From: DASQZK01 sp963809925
GTDB lineage: Bacteria; Bacteroidota; Bacteroidia; Bacteroidales; GCA-2748055
Assembly: GCA_963809925.1 (NCBI GenBank)
Contig: CAWELH010000004.1
Coordinates: 992,001 to 1,056,000 of the forward strand
Length of the DNA stretch: 64,000 nt
Direction of reading: 5' to 3'
The notes below the pieces were generated by a model. The model searched no databases, had not been told where the DNA came from, and saw nothing but the letters and a program-made list of their open reading frames with translations. Of this stretch, positions 25,157 through 33,839 are shown piece by piece. Every line of letters begins with the position of its first letter. Within the stretch, counting starts at the first letter, position 1. The position numbers were made by a program, and so were the translations under genes.

Positions 25157-25951
25157 ATGAGAATTGCCGTAGTCGGAGCCGGAAATATGGGCTCCTGGTT
25201 GGTCGAATCACTCTGTCTTGATTACGAAGTGGGTGTGTACGATGCTGATAGGAAAAGACTGAAGTATTTCTTCAATTCAAGAAAATTCCTGTACTATGAG
25301 GAGATGTTTGAATTTCAGCCCGATATGCTTATCAATGCAGTAAGTCTTGAAAATACAGAAAAAGTATTTGAAGAGATCGTTCCGTTCTTGTCGGAAAGCT
25401 GTCTGCTCGCTGATATAACATCGGTGAAGAACGGCCTGGCAAAGTTCTATAAAAAGAGCGGACGAAGATTCGTCTCCACACATCCCATGTTCGGACCAAC
25501 CTTTGCCAATGTTAAGAATCTGAGTGAAGAAAATGCCATCATTATTAAGGAATCAGATGAAGAGGGGAAAGAATTCTTTAGAAACTTTTATGCCTCTCAT
25601 AAGCTTAAGATTCATGAATATTCATTTGAAGAACATGATAAAACCATCGCGTACTCATTGTCTATTCCTTTTTCATCAACACTGGTCTTCGCATCCTGCA
25701 TGAAAGCTCAGGAAGCGCCCGGAACCACCTTTAGAAAACATCTCGAGATTGCGAAAGGGCTACTTTCGGAGGACGACTTTCTTCTGTCGGAAATTCTCCT
25801 TAGTCCCTTCAGCCTCATACAGATTGAAAAAACAAGAGATAGCTTGAATTTGCTTATAGATATGATTGGAAAAAGAGATACACGCGGGCTCAGAGAATAT
25901 TTCCATGAATTGAGGAAAAATATGGGAATGGTTGAAGAAGAGAAAATTTAA
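25157..25951 (+). CDS. tyrA: Prephenate dehydrogenase
   Basis: This oxidises prephenate to 4-hydroxyphenylpyruvate with NAD(P), the first tyrosine-specific step. The 264-residue sequence has the N-terminal Rossmann motif VVGAGNMGSWL, ADITSVKNGL and the catalytic STHPMFGPTFA (conserved His of the family) followed by an all-helical C-terminal domain. No mutase or ACT domain is fused. It lies 6 bases after aroC, so pheA, the DAHP synthase-mutase, aroB, aroD, aroC and tyrA form one transcript covering both Phe and Tyr branches. Confidence 0.93.
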   Translation: MRIAVVGAGNMGSWLVESLCLDYEVGVYDADRKRLKYFFNSRKFLYYEEMFEFQPDMLINAVSLENTEKVFEEIVPFLSESCLLADITSVKNGLAKFYKKSGRRFVSTHPMFGPTFANVKNLSEENAIIIKESDEEGKEFFRNFYASHKLKIHEYSFEEHDKTIAYSLSIPFSSTLVFASCMKAQEAPGTTFRKHLEIAKGLLSEDDFLLSEILLSPFSLIQIEKTRDSLNLLIDMIGKRDTRGLREYFHELRKNMGMVEEEKI

Positions 25952-25991
25952 TCGAGTTTTATCATCCATCATCCGCATATATTTAAATAAA

Positions 25992-26357
25992 ATGGAATTC
26001 AGACTCCATCATTCTTCGGATACCATAATCGCTGAACTCATTTCAGATGATCTGGTGATCAGTACAACGGAGGATGCTCTCGATCTCATGGGCGAAGCCG
26101 GATATCTGGGTGCAGAAAGCCTCATTCTGCGGGAATCTCACCTTGTAAAAGAGTTTTTCGATCTGAAGTCTAAAATAGCAGGAGAAATCCTCCAGAAATT
26201 TTCAACATACCGGATGAAACTCGCCATTACCGGTGATTTTTCCTCCTTTACATCGAAAAGCCTGCAGGATTTCATCAGAGAATGCAACCAATACGGACAC
26301 ATAAACTTTGTTCCTGCATCGGATGATGCAGTTCGTGTACTATCCACAAAGGGCTGA
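25992..26357 (+). CDS. DUF4180 family protein
   Basis: This is a small cytoplasmic protein (121 residues from ATG 25992; an upstream in-frame ATG at 25932 overlaps tyrA and gives a Lys/Arg-rich extension that looks unlike the family). It matches DUF4180 as I remember it: DALDLMGEAGYLGAESLILR, FFDLKSKIAGEILQKFSTYR, then LAITGDFS and the SLQDFIRECNQYGHINFV region. The family has no known function. It follows tyrA by 40 bases and may be the last gene of the aromatic operon by position only. Confidence 0.8.
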   Translation: MEFRLHHSSDTIIAELISDDLVISTTEDALDLMGEAGYLGAESLILRESHLVKEFFDLKSKIAGEILQKFSTYRMKLAITGDFSSFTSKSLQDFIRECNQYGHINFVPASDDAVRVLSTKG

Positions 26358-26365
26358 AGAATATG

Positions 26366-26686
26366 TCAGAGCAGAATGATCAGAAGGATGATGATCAACA
26401 ATGCACTACCTGAAATATAGATGCCATAGCTCTGTCGATGCATTTTCATCTCCTTGTTGATGTAATTCACTTCCGACTTAAGATCTTTCTTTTCAGTTGA
26501 CGAAAGATCCGATAACGGTATGTTTTTAATCTCCAGAACTCTGTTTTCGAGTACTTTAACTCTTTCTGCATGTTCGGTTCTGTTCATCTTTTGAATGTTT
26601 TCTTCACTAATCCTGCCAACAGGTCCGCTTGCCATGACTGCCAGACTGAAAAATAAGAAAACTGCAATAGATACTATATGTTTCAT
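26366..26686 (-). CDS. Small membrane protein with signal peptide and coiled coil
   Basis: This 106-residue protein has an N-terminal signal (IVSIAVFLFFSLAVMAS), a charged helical middle (ERVKVLENRVLEIKNIPLS and STEKKDLKSEVNYINKEMKM) and a very hydrophobic C-terminal helix (SGSALLIIILLIILL). The topology suggests a small envelope protein anchored by its C-terminus. I recognise no function, though similar short proteins are common in Bacteroidetes. It converges on the DUF4180 gene, with 8 bases between the two stops. Confidence 0.7.
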   Translation of the reverse strand: MKHIVSIAVFLFFSLAVMASGPVGRISEENIQKMNRTEHAERVKVLENRVLEIKNIPLSDLSSTEKKDLKSEVNYINKEMKMHRQSYGIYISGSALLIIILLIILL

Positions 26687-27043
26687 GATATTTATACATT
26701 GGTTAAATTCAAAATAATGCGATCATCGTGCCAATCATTTTCAAATATTATACAATACCAGTTTAATTGCACTATTCATCGCATGTTCCTAAGCTTCTGC
26801 AATAAATTGGCATTTTCATATCATTCTCAAAGATTCTTCGTTTTGTGGTAAAAAATCCACGGAATGCAAAACGAAGGTTTCCAAATTAATTCCGGTATAA
26901 GCCGGACATTTTTCGCAGGCAACGTGCCTTCCCCCTGAAATTGATGTCAACATCAGGTTTTTAAAGAAAAACAACTATTTTTGTACTATTGAAGGCTTTG
27001 ACTTCATGGCTTGTTTTTTTATAAAGATAAAATTCTGATTACA
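26687..27043. other. Gap before def, with one candidate promoter
   Basis: No gene is seen. TATTTTTG at 26976-26983 is the only clear regulatory candidate and faces def. The stretch is otherwise AT-rich with no hairpin of note. Confidence 0.4.
26976..26983 (+). promoter_or_regulatory. Candidate -7 box TATTTTTG for def
   Basis: This is an exact TAnnTTTG match 60 bases before the chosen def ATG. The -33 region is only T-rich (26958-26962), with a short spacer. Confidence 0.4.
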
Positions 27044-27622
27044 ATGATATTACCGGTAGTTTCGGTTGGGAATAAAGTGTTAAGAAAGAGATGCAAGGAG
27101 GTGGATAAGTCGTATGCCGGCCTCAATGATCTGATCGACAATCTTTGGGATACACTTTACGCAGCTGACGGGGCAGGTCTTGCAGCGCCACAGGTTGGCG
27201 AGGCAATCCGGATTTTCATCGTCGATAGTAAGACGACCTATGAGTATTTGGAAGAGGAGGAGAGGAAATGGTTTATCGGTGACAAAGGTATTGCAGAGAC
27301 CTTCATCAATCCTGTAATCATAGAGAGGTCTTCAGAATCGTGGTCTGATACGGAAGGATGTCTTAGTATTCCCGGAGTATGGGATGAAGTAGAGAGACCT
27401 CTGACCATAAAAATTGAGTACTTCGATCGAAATTTTGAAAAGCATGTACAGTCTTACAGTGGAAAGACAGCCCGGATCATCCAGCATGAATATGATCATC
27501 TGGAAGGTAAGCTTTTCCCTGATTACCTCTCTCCGCTGAAAAAAAGGATGCTTAATGGACGTATTCGAAAGATTTCGGAAGGAAAGGTTAAGACAAAGTA
27601 CAGGATGAAGTTTGCCGTATAA
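27044..27622 (+). CDS. def: Peptide deformylase
   Basis: This removes the N-formyl group from nascent proteins. I use the ATG at 27044 (MILPVVSVGNKVLRK), giving 192 residues; a TTG at 27011 would add an unlikely 11-residue extension. The three family motifs are present: GAGLAAPQVG, EGCLSIPGVW with the metal-binding Cys, and QHEYDHLEGKLF with the HExxH-like metal ligands. The basic C-terminal tail (RIRKISEGKVKTKYRMK) is typical for the phylum. Confidence 0.96.
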   Translation: MILPVVSVGNKVLRKRCKEVDKSYAGLNDLIDNLWDTLYAADGAGLAAPQVGEAIRIFIVDSKTTYEYLEEEERKWFIGDKGIAETFINPVIIERSSESWSDTEGCLSIPGVWDEVERPLTIKIEYFDRNFEKHVQSYSGKTARIIQHEYDHLEGKLFPDYLSPLKKRMLNGRIRKISEGKVKTKYRMKFAV

Positions 27623-27700
27623 GCGGTTTGTGATATGTTTCCTATGTACTGGGCACATTACGCTGATGTGAAACGTCCTAAACAATTGATATTCTTTCTT

Positions 27701-27924
27701 ATGTTCGACCTCAAAAAAAGCAATCGGGTATTTTTTTTGCTGCTGTTGCCCTGGTCATGGTTTTCACCCTTATACTCTGCCTTTTCACTGGTGAGGCTCT
27801 GGCACCACGGTATGGGGTGACTTTAAATACCGGTATGATCATCCTGTACGCACTCATTACAATGGTAAGCTGTATCCTTGGTGTGCTATACTTTAAGAGA
27901 ATGATATCGGTCCACAAGAATTAA
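27701..27924 (+). pseudogene. Two-helix membrane protein gene split at a T8 tract
   Basis: From ATG 27701 the frame reads MFDLKKSNRV and enters a T8 tract at 27731-27738; read straight on it becomes a poor W/S-rich sequence that stops at 27820. One extra T in the tract would instead lead into AAVALVMVFTLILCLFTGEA, a linker, then MIILYALITMVSCILGVLYF and the basic tail KRMISVHKN, with a stop at 27922-27924. The combined product would be a sensible 74-residue protein with two helices. It may be a decayed gene, a phase-variable gene or a sequencing error in the homopolymer. An internal ATG at 27757 could also start a 55-residue protein without a frameshift. Function unknown. Confidence 0.5.
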
Positions 27925-28007
27925 GGAAAGCTTAATTCCGGTTCGTGAGATTCATTTCCTTATTTTTACTATTCAGAAATTTATTCAAAATAAAATACAC
28001 ACAAATA

Positions 28008-29726
28008 ATGAATAAAAGTCAGAAACTTAGCACATTGATACTCTTTTTCCTATTTAACTCAGCATTTTTACCGGCACTATTATTTGCACAGGGCGAGAGG
28101 TTTATAATTTCTGAAGATGTCTTGTATGACAAGATAAAAGGCGGGTTGACAGGTCAATTGCTGGGAAACCTGAATGGTCTTCCTTACGAACAAAAATATA
28201 ATAACGAAGCAGGGGATCTACAGGGGTATATACCATCTCTGCCCACTGGTGCCTTTACGGATGATGATACGGATATTGAATGGGTATCGGTATTCTGGAT
28301 GGATAGCCTGATGCAGGTCCTCCTGCCTCCAAAAGTGATTTCGGAAATGTGGAAAAGGCATATCAACTATTCCATCTATTCATCGAATGCCTATGCGCGC
28401 GAACTGATGTCACTTGGTTTTAATCCTCCTGAAACAGGAAATATTTTCCTGAACCCATGGAGTAATCAGAATGTAGCCGGACAGTTCAATTGTGAGACCT
28501 TCTCGTTTATGGCACCCGGAATGTGTTCAGCATCCGAGCAGATTGCGATCCATTATACCAGTGTTCCGGTAAGCCAGGAACCTGTTCAGGCGACACAAAT
28601 ATTTTCTTCCATGATATCAAGAGCTTTTGTGACCAATGATCTGGATGATATCCTGCGGACAGGCATCTCGGCGCTAGACACACTCAGCATGACATACCAG
28701 GCAGTTCAGGATGCCATCTACTGGTATACTATATATCCGGACGACTGGCATAAGTCAAGGACCGAAATCCGAAGAAAATATTTCTTCGTCCCAAATTCGA
28801 ACAAGTCCCTTCGAAATGCCGCATCCATCATCTCACAGTACCTGTATGGGAAAGGTGATTTCGTTAAAACAATGGAAATAGCCTTTAACTGGGGTTTTGA
28901 TGCAGATTGCAATGCGGCAACGCTGGCTTCAATACTGGGTGTGATCAGGGGATATAACTGGTTCATGGAGCAGGGCTGGGACATTGGGGATAAGTACTGC
29001 AATACCACCAGGCCAGGGATGCCGATGGAGGAAACCATAAGTTCATTTTCTGACAGGATTTTACGGCTTGCTGCAAGGGTGATCAATGAAAATGAAGGCA
29101 GGCAGGTAACTCGGAATGGGAAGAAAGTTTTTGAGATTAAAATGCAGGAACCATCAGTAATCAGACATATTGAAAATGAAGAAGTGATCTTTGCCAGCCT
29201 GTACGCGAAGTATCACGACGAGGTTATTTCTGTTTTTGAAAAAAACAGTGAACAGGGCGACCTGGCACGTGCTGCGTACCTGTCATTCTGCCTTAAGATT
29301 GCTGATGATATGCGGGATGCCTATCCGGTACAATGGAAGCGCGCCCTTTGGATCCTTGAATCGGAATATAAGGGTTTGATGCATGTGATGTCCACTTCTG
29401 GTGAAAACTATATTAAAAGCGTGGCTCAGTATACCGGTCTAACATTTCCTCTGGCTTTACCTTCACTGGACGGGAAATATGAATTCAGGCTTGCAGGCTA
29501 CCAGGATGCCAGGCAGGTTTCCCTGGGTGGCACAATGAATCATTGGAAATCATGGAATTATCCAATGCTCAGAGAGGAGGGTGGATGGGTATGCCGGATC
29601 GACATGAAGCCCGGAAAATATGAGTATAAATTCATTGTTGACGGCCAACCCATTTTCGATCCATCCAACGATGTGAGAGAAACCAATTGCGAATACCGGA
29701 CAAATTCCATATTTATCGCGGAGTGA
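28008..29726 (+). CDS. Exported ADP-ribosylglycohydrolase-family protein with C-terminal CBM48-like domain
   Basis: This 572-residue protein starts at ATG 28008 with a signal peptide (ILFFLFNSAFLPALLFAQ). The central region fits the ADP-ribosylglycohydrolase (DraG/ARH) family: YDKIKGGLTGQLLGNLNGLP, the metal motif FTDDDTDIEW, and the second motif WGFDADCNAATLASILGVIRG (family D-x-D, here DAD followed by Cys rather than Thr). The C-terminal 80 residues (SLGGTMNHWKSWNYPML, then GGWVCRIDMKPGKYEYKFIV and DGQPIFDPSNDV) look like an AMPK-type glycogen-binding/CBM48 domain. Removal of ADP-ribose is the usual activity; the export signal and carbohydrate-binding domain suggest a glycan-linked substrate instead. 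A further in-frame GTG exists at 27945. Confidence 0.85.
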   Translation: MNKSQKLSTLILFFLFNSAFLPALLFAQGERFIISEDVLYDKIKGGLTGQLLGNLNGLPYEQKYNNEAGDLQGYIPSLPTGAFTDDDTDIEWVSVFWMDSLMQVLLPPKVISEMWKRHINYSIYSSNAYARELMSLGFNPPETGNIFLNPWSNQNVAGQFNCETFSFMAPGMCSASEQIAIHYTSVPVSQEPVQATQIFSSMISRAFVTNDLDDILRTGISALDTLSMTYQAVQDAIYWYTIYPDDWHKSRTEIRRKYFFVPNSNKSLRNAASIISQYLYGKGDFVKTMEIAFNWGFDADCNAATLASILGVIRGYNWFMEQGWDIGDKYCNTTRPGMPMEETISSFSDRILRLAARVINENEGRQVTRNGKKVFEIKMQEPSVIRHIENEEVIFASLYAKYHDEVISVFEKNSEQGDLARAAYLSFCLKIADDMRDAYPVQWKRALWILESEYKGLMHVMSTSGENYIKSVAQYTGLTFPLALPSLDGKYEFRLAGYQDARQVSLGGTMNHWKSWNYPMLREEGGWVCRIDMKPGKYEYKFIVDGQPIFDPSNDVRETNCEYRTNSIFIAE

Positions 29727-29750
29727 GACCTCTAACGCAATTTGTAGACT

Positions 29751-30632
29751 TTATTTATGACGAACGGTATAGAAGTCTTCGGGTTGAAGCCCGCATTGTT
29801 CGATCATATCCATGCCGTACTCCAGGAATCCAAGTTTATTGTCTCCGTTGTTTGTTCCCATGGTAAATTTGACCCCGGCTGCCTTGGCTCGTTTAATAAA
29901 AGTGGCAGAAGGGATCCTTAGACGGGCACCTATTTCAATGGCAATATGGTTTTCCACTGCGGCTGATATAATTTTGTCCATCCTCTTCGCAGTCCACAAT
30001 TCATCGTATTTCTCTGAGAGTATTTCAGGAATATAGGTGGCATTTACGTAAATGTTCACAGGTTCATTTTTCATTATATCGGTGATCTTTTCGACAAGCA
30101 TTTCCATAAAAGACTGTTCATCCTCGACCCAGACCTCATCCTTCATCCATAATCTTGTCCGTCGGCCTTTATTATCCGTAAATGTCATCGCATCGGTAAA
30201 GGCGTAGTCGAACATTGCCACGGAATCGGGTGAAAATAGTTTTATCCATTCCCTGCCTTCAGCCTGTAATCCGCGTGCAACAGGATATCCATCCAAAGAG
30301 CGGTAGTAAGCCATAAGTGCAGAATCGCCGGTAATGGGAAATCCGATACCGCAATTAGCAGCAACTCCATAGGTAATTCCTGTAAGGCGGGAGTGGGCCA
30401 TCAATTCATCGAGAGTTAGACCGCCCTTTAGGTGGGCATGCAGATCGGTCATAGGATAGCCTGCCTTTTTGAATGAATCGATTCTTTGTACAAGGGCAAG
30501 CGTGTCGGGGCCAACAGTTACGGCGTCGTATTCGGCCTGCTTAACATTTCCTCCGTTACAGGATATCAGGCAAAGGAAGAGACTTGACATAATAAGCATT
30601 AGAAATCCGGATAGTCGATTGCTGGTAGTCAT
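29751..30632 (-). CDS. PHP-like metal-dependent hydrolase lipoprotein
   Basis: This 293-residue protein has a lipoprotein signal ending in LISCNGG (Cys about residue 25). The sequence after it begins MTDLHAHLKGGLTLDELMAH, a typical PHP or amidohydrolase first metal motif, followed by GITYGVAANCGIGF. Later, ENHIAIEIGARLRIPSATF and GVKFTMGTNNGD resemble the PHP segments that carry the remaining metal ligands. It is likely a periplasmic or surface-attached hydrolase; the substrate is unknown. It converges on the ADP-ribosylglycohydrolase-like gene, 24 bases apart. Confidence 0.7.
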   Translation of the reverse strand: MTTSNRLSGFLMLIMSSLFLCLISCNGGNVKQAEYDAVTVGPDTLALVQRIDSFKKAGYPMTDLHAHLKGGLTLDELMAHSRLTGITYGVAANCGIGFPITGDSALMAYYRSLDGYPVARGLQAEGREWIKLFSPDSVAMFDYAFTDAMTFTDNKGRRTRLWMKDEVWVEDEQSFMEMLVEKITDIMKNEPVNIYVNATYIPEILSEKYDELWTAKRMDKIISAAVENHIAIEIGARLRIPSATFIKRAKAAGVKFTMGTNNGDNKLGFLEYGMDMIEQCGLQPEDFYTVRHK

Positions 30633-31025
30633 GATATAGTTTTTAAATAGTTATTCATTAATGGATAAAGATATAAAACCTCACGAAATAATTCGAAAAA
30701 AAAGAAATCACAAGGTACGCTTTATGCCTCATTACCAACAGCTATCATTATTTCATTATTCGTTTGTGGAGCCAGGCAGATCACCTTAATGTTGAATTCA
30801 GAATGAATGGCTGGCGCAATCGTCGTAATTATTACGGAAATCTGACAGAAGGGGAAACTTTTTAGAGTTTATCCGGTTTAATTTTATATTAGGCTGTATG
30901 AATCTTGACGAAGCAGGTCGTTTAAAAAGAAGGTATTCCATATTTTTGTGGATCAACCTAATTTAGAACAATTTTTAGTACCGGAGCAGCGTTAAAAAAA
31001 ACAGATAAACTCAATAAAAACGAAT
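30633..31025. other. 393-base divergent gap with a candidate promoter
   Basis: No ORF of interest is seen. A TATTTTTG box at 30941-30948 faces the coiled-coil gene at 31026 and is listed separately. Nothing else stands out. Confidence 0.4.
30941..30948 (+). promoter_or_regulatory. Candidate -7 box TATTTTTG for the gene at 31026
   Basis: This is an exact TAnnTTTG match 78 bases before the ATG. The -33 element is not clear (TTTA at 30921-30924 with a 16-base spacer). Confidence 0.4.
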
Positions 31026-31667
31026 ATGCAGAGAAGAACCTACTTTAACCAAAAGCTGAGTCAACAACTACTTATTGTAATTACTATCCTGCTTTTTTCG
31101 TCATCATTCAACCTGCTTTCAGCTCAAAACGAGGAGGAACAAAAACCTTCACTTAACAACGGTACCATTGAAGAGCAGTTTGACTTTATGGTCGAAAAGT
31201 CAAGCAATTATGAAGAATATAAAGTCATAAAGAAGACATGGGTCAATACATTCCGGGCACATTTTCTGGACTCACTGAAATCCATGAGGGGTGATATTTC
31301 CGGAAAACAATCTCTCATTAGTCAAAAGGGTACACAAATTGATTCATTAAATGCCCAGCTACAGCAAACCCGGGAACAGCTTCAGACCGCAATAAAAAAT
31401 CGCGACAGCCTTAGTCTTATAGGTATGCGGTTGAATAAAATTGCATATAACGGTGTCATGTGGGCACTAATTGGTATTTTGATTGTGGCTGTTGTTGTCT
31501 TCGTTGGGCTTTACAAACGAAGTAACAAAGTTACTGTTCTTACAAAAAATGATCTTACTCAACTCAAAGAGGAATTTGAGGAACACAGACGACGCTCCAG
31601 AGAGCAGATGGAGATTATAAAGCGTAAACACCTTGATGAGATCAACAAACTAAGAAACACACATTAA
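31026..31667 (+). CDS. Signal peptide / coiled coil / membrane helix protein of unknown function
   Basis: This 213-residue protein has an N-terminal signal (LLIVITILLFSSSFNLLSAQ), a helical periplasmic part with MVEKSSNYEEYKVIKKTW and a coiled coil (QIDSLNAQLQQTREQLQTAI), a single transmembrane helix (VMWALIGILIVAVVVFVGLY), and a highly charged cytoplasmic tail (LKEEFEEHRRRSREQMEIIK). This layout is widespread in Bacteroidetes. From memory, relatives are sometimes labelled tRNA (guanine-N1)-methyltransferase, but nothing here supports a methyltransferase. A structural or signalling role across the inner membrane is more likely. Confidence 0.8.
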   Translation: MQRRTYFNQKLSQQLLIVITILLFSSSFNLLSAQNEEEQKPSLNNGTIEEQFDFMVEKSSNYEEYKVIKKTWVNTFRAHFLDSLKSMRGDISGKQSLISQKGTQIDSLNAQLQQTREQLQTAIKNRDSLSLIGMRLNKIAYNGVMWALIGILIVAVVVFVGLYKRSNKVTVLTKNDLTQLKEEFEEHRRRSREQMEIIKRKHLDEINKLRNTH

Positions 31668-31946
31668 AACCTGATGGACCGCTGAGGGTGGAACCTGAAT
31701 TTTAACTTCGTTTCATGACTAAATAAGTGTCATCGTTGATGATCCTTTAGGCCTTGATTTGTAAGTATTATCAATAATCATACTACTTTCGACACTTACC
31801 CCAACCGATGAGATATTTGCACTCTATACTGTAAATAAAACAGTTTTTAAGCTACATGTACAAGGTCCTCAACGATGTTTTACCCTTCCTCTTCAACTTT
31901 ACTTGCGATGTAATGTTATATGACAGAAATATCAAAATAAAGTACT

Positions 31947-32897
31947 ATGCAAACAATTCTAGGTTCAGGGGGAGCGATAGGCAAAATCCTTGCAAAAGAA
32001 CTTCTGTCATATACTGACAAGATCAGGCTTGTAAGCCGTCATCCCCAAAAAATAAATGAATCCGATGAGCTTTTTGCTGCTAACCTTTCTGACCCGTCTG
32101 AGGTTGAGAAGGCAATTCAGGGCTCCAATATTGTTTATGTCACCATAGGTTTTGTATACAATAAAAAGGTATGGGAGAAGACCTGGCCTCCATTCATCAA
32201 AAGTGTTATAGAAAGCTGTGTGAAGCAAAATGCATGGCTGGTATTTTTTGACAATGTATATTTGTACGACCGTAATTACATCGGCCATATGACAGAAGAA
32301 ACGCCTATTAGGCCTTCCAGCCGGAAGGGCAAGGTCAGGGCGGAAATTGCAGGAATGATAATGGATGCGGTTAAGGATGGGAAACTGAAAGCTCTGATTG
32401 CGCGGTCGGCCGACTTCATGAGTCTTGAAAACAGTGTGGTGGTGGAACTGGTTCCCAAAAAATTACTTCAAGGGAAGAAGGCAAACTGGTTTGCCAATAT
32501 TCACAAAGTTCATAATTTCACCTTCCCAAGTGATGCTGCCAGGGCTACAGCAATACTCGGAAATACACCCGATGCTTATGGCCAGGTTTGGCATCTGCCT
32601 ACCGATAGTACAAAACTTACCGGACAGCAATGGGTGGAATTGTTTGCAAAAGAACTGAATGTTAAGCCATCTGTTCAGGTATTACCCATATGGATGATGG
32701 GCATTACAGGAATTTTCGTTCCGATTTTGGGCGAATTTAAAGAAATGGCATATCAGTATGACAGGGATTATTTCTTCGACAGTTCAAAGTTTACCGCTAA
32801 GTTCGGTTTCAAACCCGTTAGCCCGGGAGATGGAATTCGAATTATCGTGGAGGGTTTGAAAGCACAGGCAAAGGAAATTGTCGGATCAGGTAAATAG
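31947..32897 (+). CDS. NAD(P)-dependent epimerase/dehydratase-like protein
   Basis: This 316-residue protein has an atypical short-chain/NmrA-like Rossmann N-terminus (TILGSGGAIGKILAKELL) followed by VRLVSRHP-type cofactor-binding sequence (IRLVSRHPQKI), IVYVTIGFVYN and WLVFFDNVYLYD at the strand where the catalytic residues lie. The classical YxxxK is not obvious. The C-terminal half has the family pattern FTFPSDAARATAIL and VWHLPTDSTKLTGQQWVELF. It is probably a cytoplasmic oxidoreductase or sugar-nucleotide epimerase with unknown substrate. It stands alone with 279 bases upstream. Confidence 0.8.
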   Translation: MQTILGSGGAIGKILAKELLSYTDKIRLVSRHPQKINESDELFAANLSDPSEVEKAIQGSNIVYVTIGFVYNKKVWEKTWPPFIKSVIESCVKQNAWLVFFDNVYLYDRNYIGHMTEETPIRPSSRKGKVRAEIAGMIMDAVKDGKLKALIARSADFMSLENSVVVELVPKKLLQGKKANWFANIHKVHNFTFPSDAARATAILGNTPDAYGQVWHLPTDSTKLTGQQWVELFAKELNVKPSVQVLPIWMMGITGIFVPILGEFKEMAYQYDRDYFFDSSKFTAKFGFKPVSPGDGIRIIVEGLKAQAKEIVGSGK

Positions 32898-32986
32898 TCA
32901 GAACAACAATTGCAGTCCTGGTCCTGTACATCCCTGGCTGAATATTACATATAGTTTTCGAAATACTACATTAAAATTAGTGATCT

Positions 32987-33811
32987 ATGAAGAGTGGTGA
33001 TTCAAAAGCTGATCTGACAACCAGGTCTGTCGGATTTTTCTATTCAAATGAGCCCGAAGCGGCTGAAAAACAAATGGATAAGAGTCCTCTTGCTCTTACA
33101 GTAGTGTATAATAATATTCCCGGGGATCCCGCCCTTAAGGAATCGTGGGGTTTTGCCGTATGGATTGAAGACGGGGAGGGAGCTGTCCTTTTCGATACCG
33201 GCAGTGACGGTGATGTTCTGCTCGAAAATATCATTTCCTCAGGAATTGATCTCACACGTTTGCATACCATTGTCATCTCACACGAACATTGGGACCACAT
33301 CAACGGACTACCGGTTATTACCAGTAAGCTTAATCGTCAGATCCAGGTACTTGTGCCGGCCGATATCGAAAATAAGATCCGGGCACTCGTCCCACAGTCC
33401 GATATCATCCCGATAACCGGGCCACAATGTATTACTGCTGAAATTTGGACTACAGGACCTTTGCATGGTACTCACAGGGGTGGCAAGATATCAGAACAAT
33501 CGTTGCTCATTAACATCAAAGGAAAATCCTATCTGGTTACCGGCTGCTCACATCCGGGAATAAAAACGATAGCTTCATTTGTTAAAGAACATTTCCCAGA
33601 TAATGATTTTGCTCTGATCACCGGTGGTTTTCATATGGCTGAATATGAAGAGGAGGAGGTTAATGATGTGATCGATTACCTGGCATCGCTAAACGTCCAT
33701 CAGATTGCGCCTACACATTGCACAGGGGACGCGGCAATGCAACTATTCAGGGATTCCTGGAAAGAGAATTATCTTAACCTCGGTCTTGGTGAATCCCTGA
33801 TGATGGGATAA
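32987..33811 (+). CDS. Metallo-beta-lactamase-fold hydrolase (COG1237-like)
   Basis: This 274-residue protein carries the MBL metal motif SHEHWDHINGL, then LVTGCSHPGIKT and LITGGFHMAEYE, a pattern typical of the COG1237 group often named after the dihydropterin-methyl-ribofuranosylaminobenzene 5'-phosphate synthase of methanogens. The true reaction in bacteria is not known. The first 30 residues look unlike the family, and the internal Met of KQMDKSPLALTVVY may be the real start. It lies 89 bases after the epimerase gene and converges on the GH2 gene. Confidence 0.85.
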   Translation: MKSGDSKADLTTRSVGFFYSNEPEAAEKQMDKSPLALTVVYNNIPGDPALKESWGFAVWIEDGEGAVLFDTGSDGDVLLENIISSGIDLTRLHTIVISHEHWDHINGLPVITSKLNRQIQVLVPADIENKIRALVPQSDIIPITGPQCITAEIWTTGPLHGTHRGGKISEQSLLINIKGKSYLVTGCSHPGIKTIASFVKEHFPDNDFALITGGFHMAEYEEEEVNDVIDYLASLNVHQIAPTHCTGDAAMQLFRDSWKENYLNLGLGESLMMG

Positions 33812-33839
33812 AGTATTTTGCGTAAATGCGAAACCGTCC

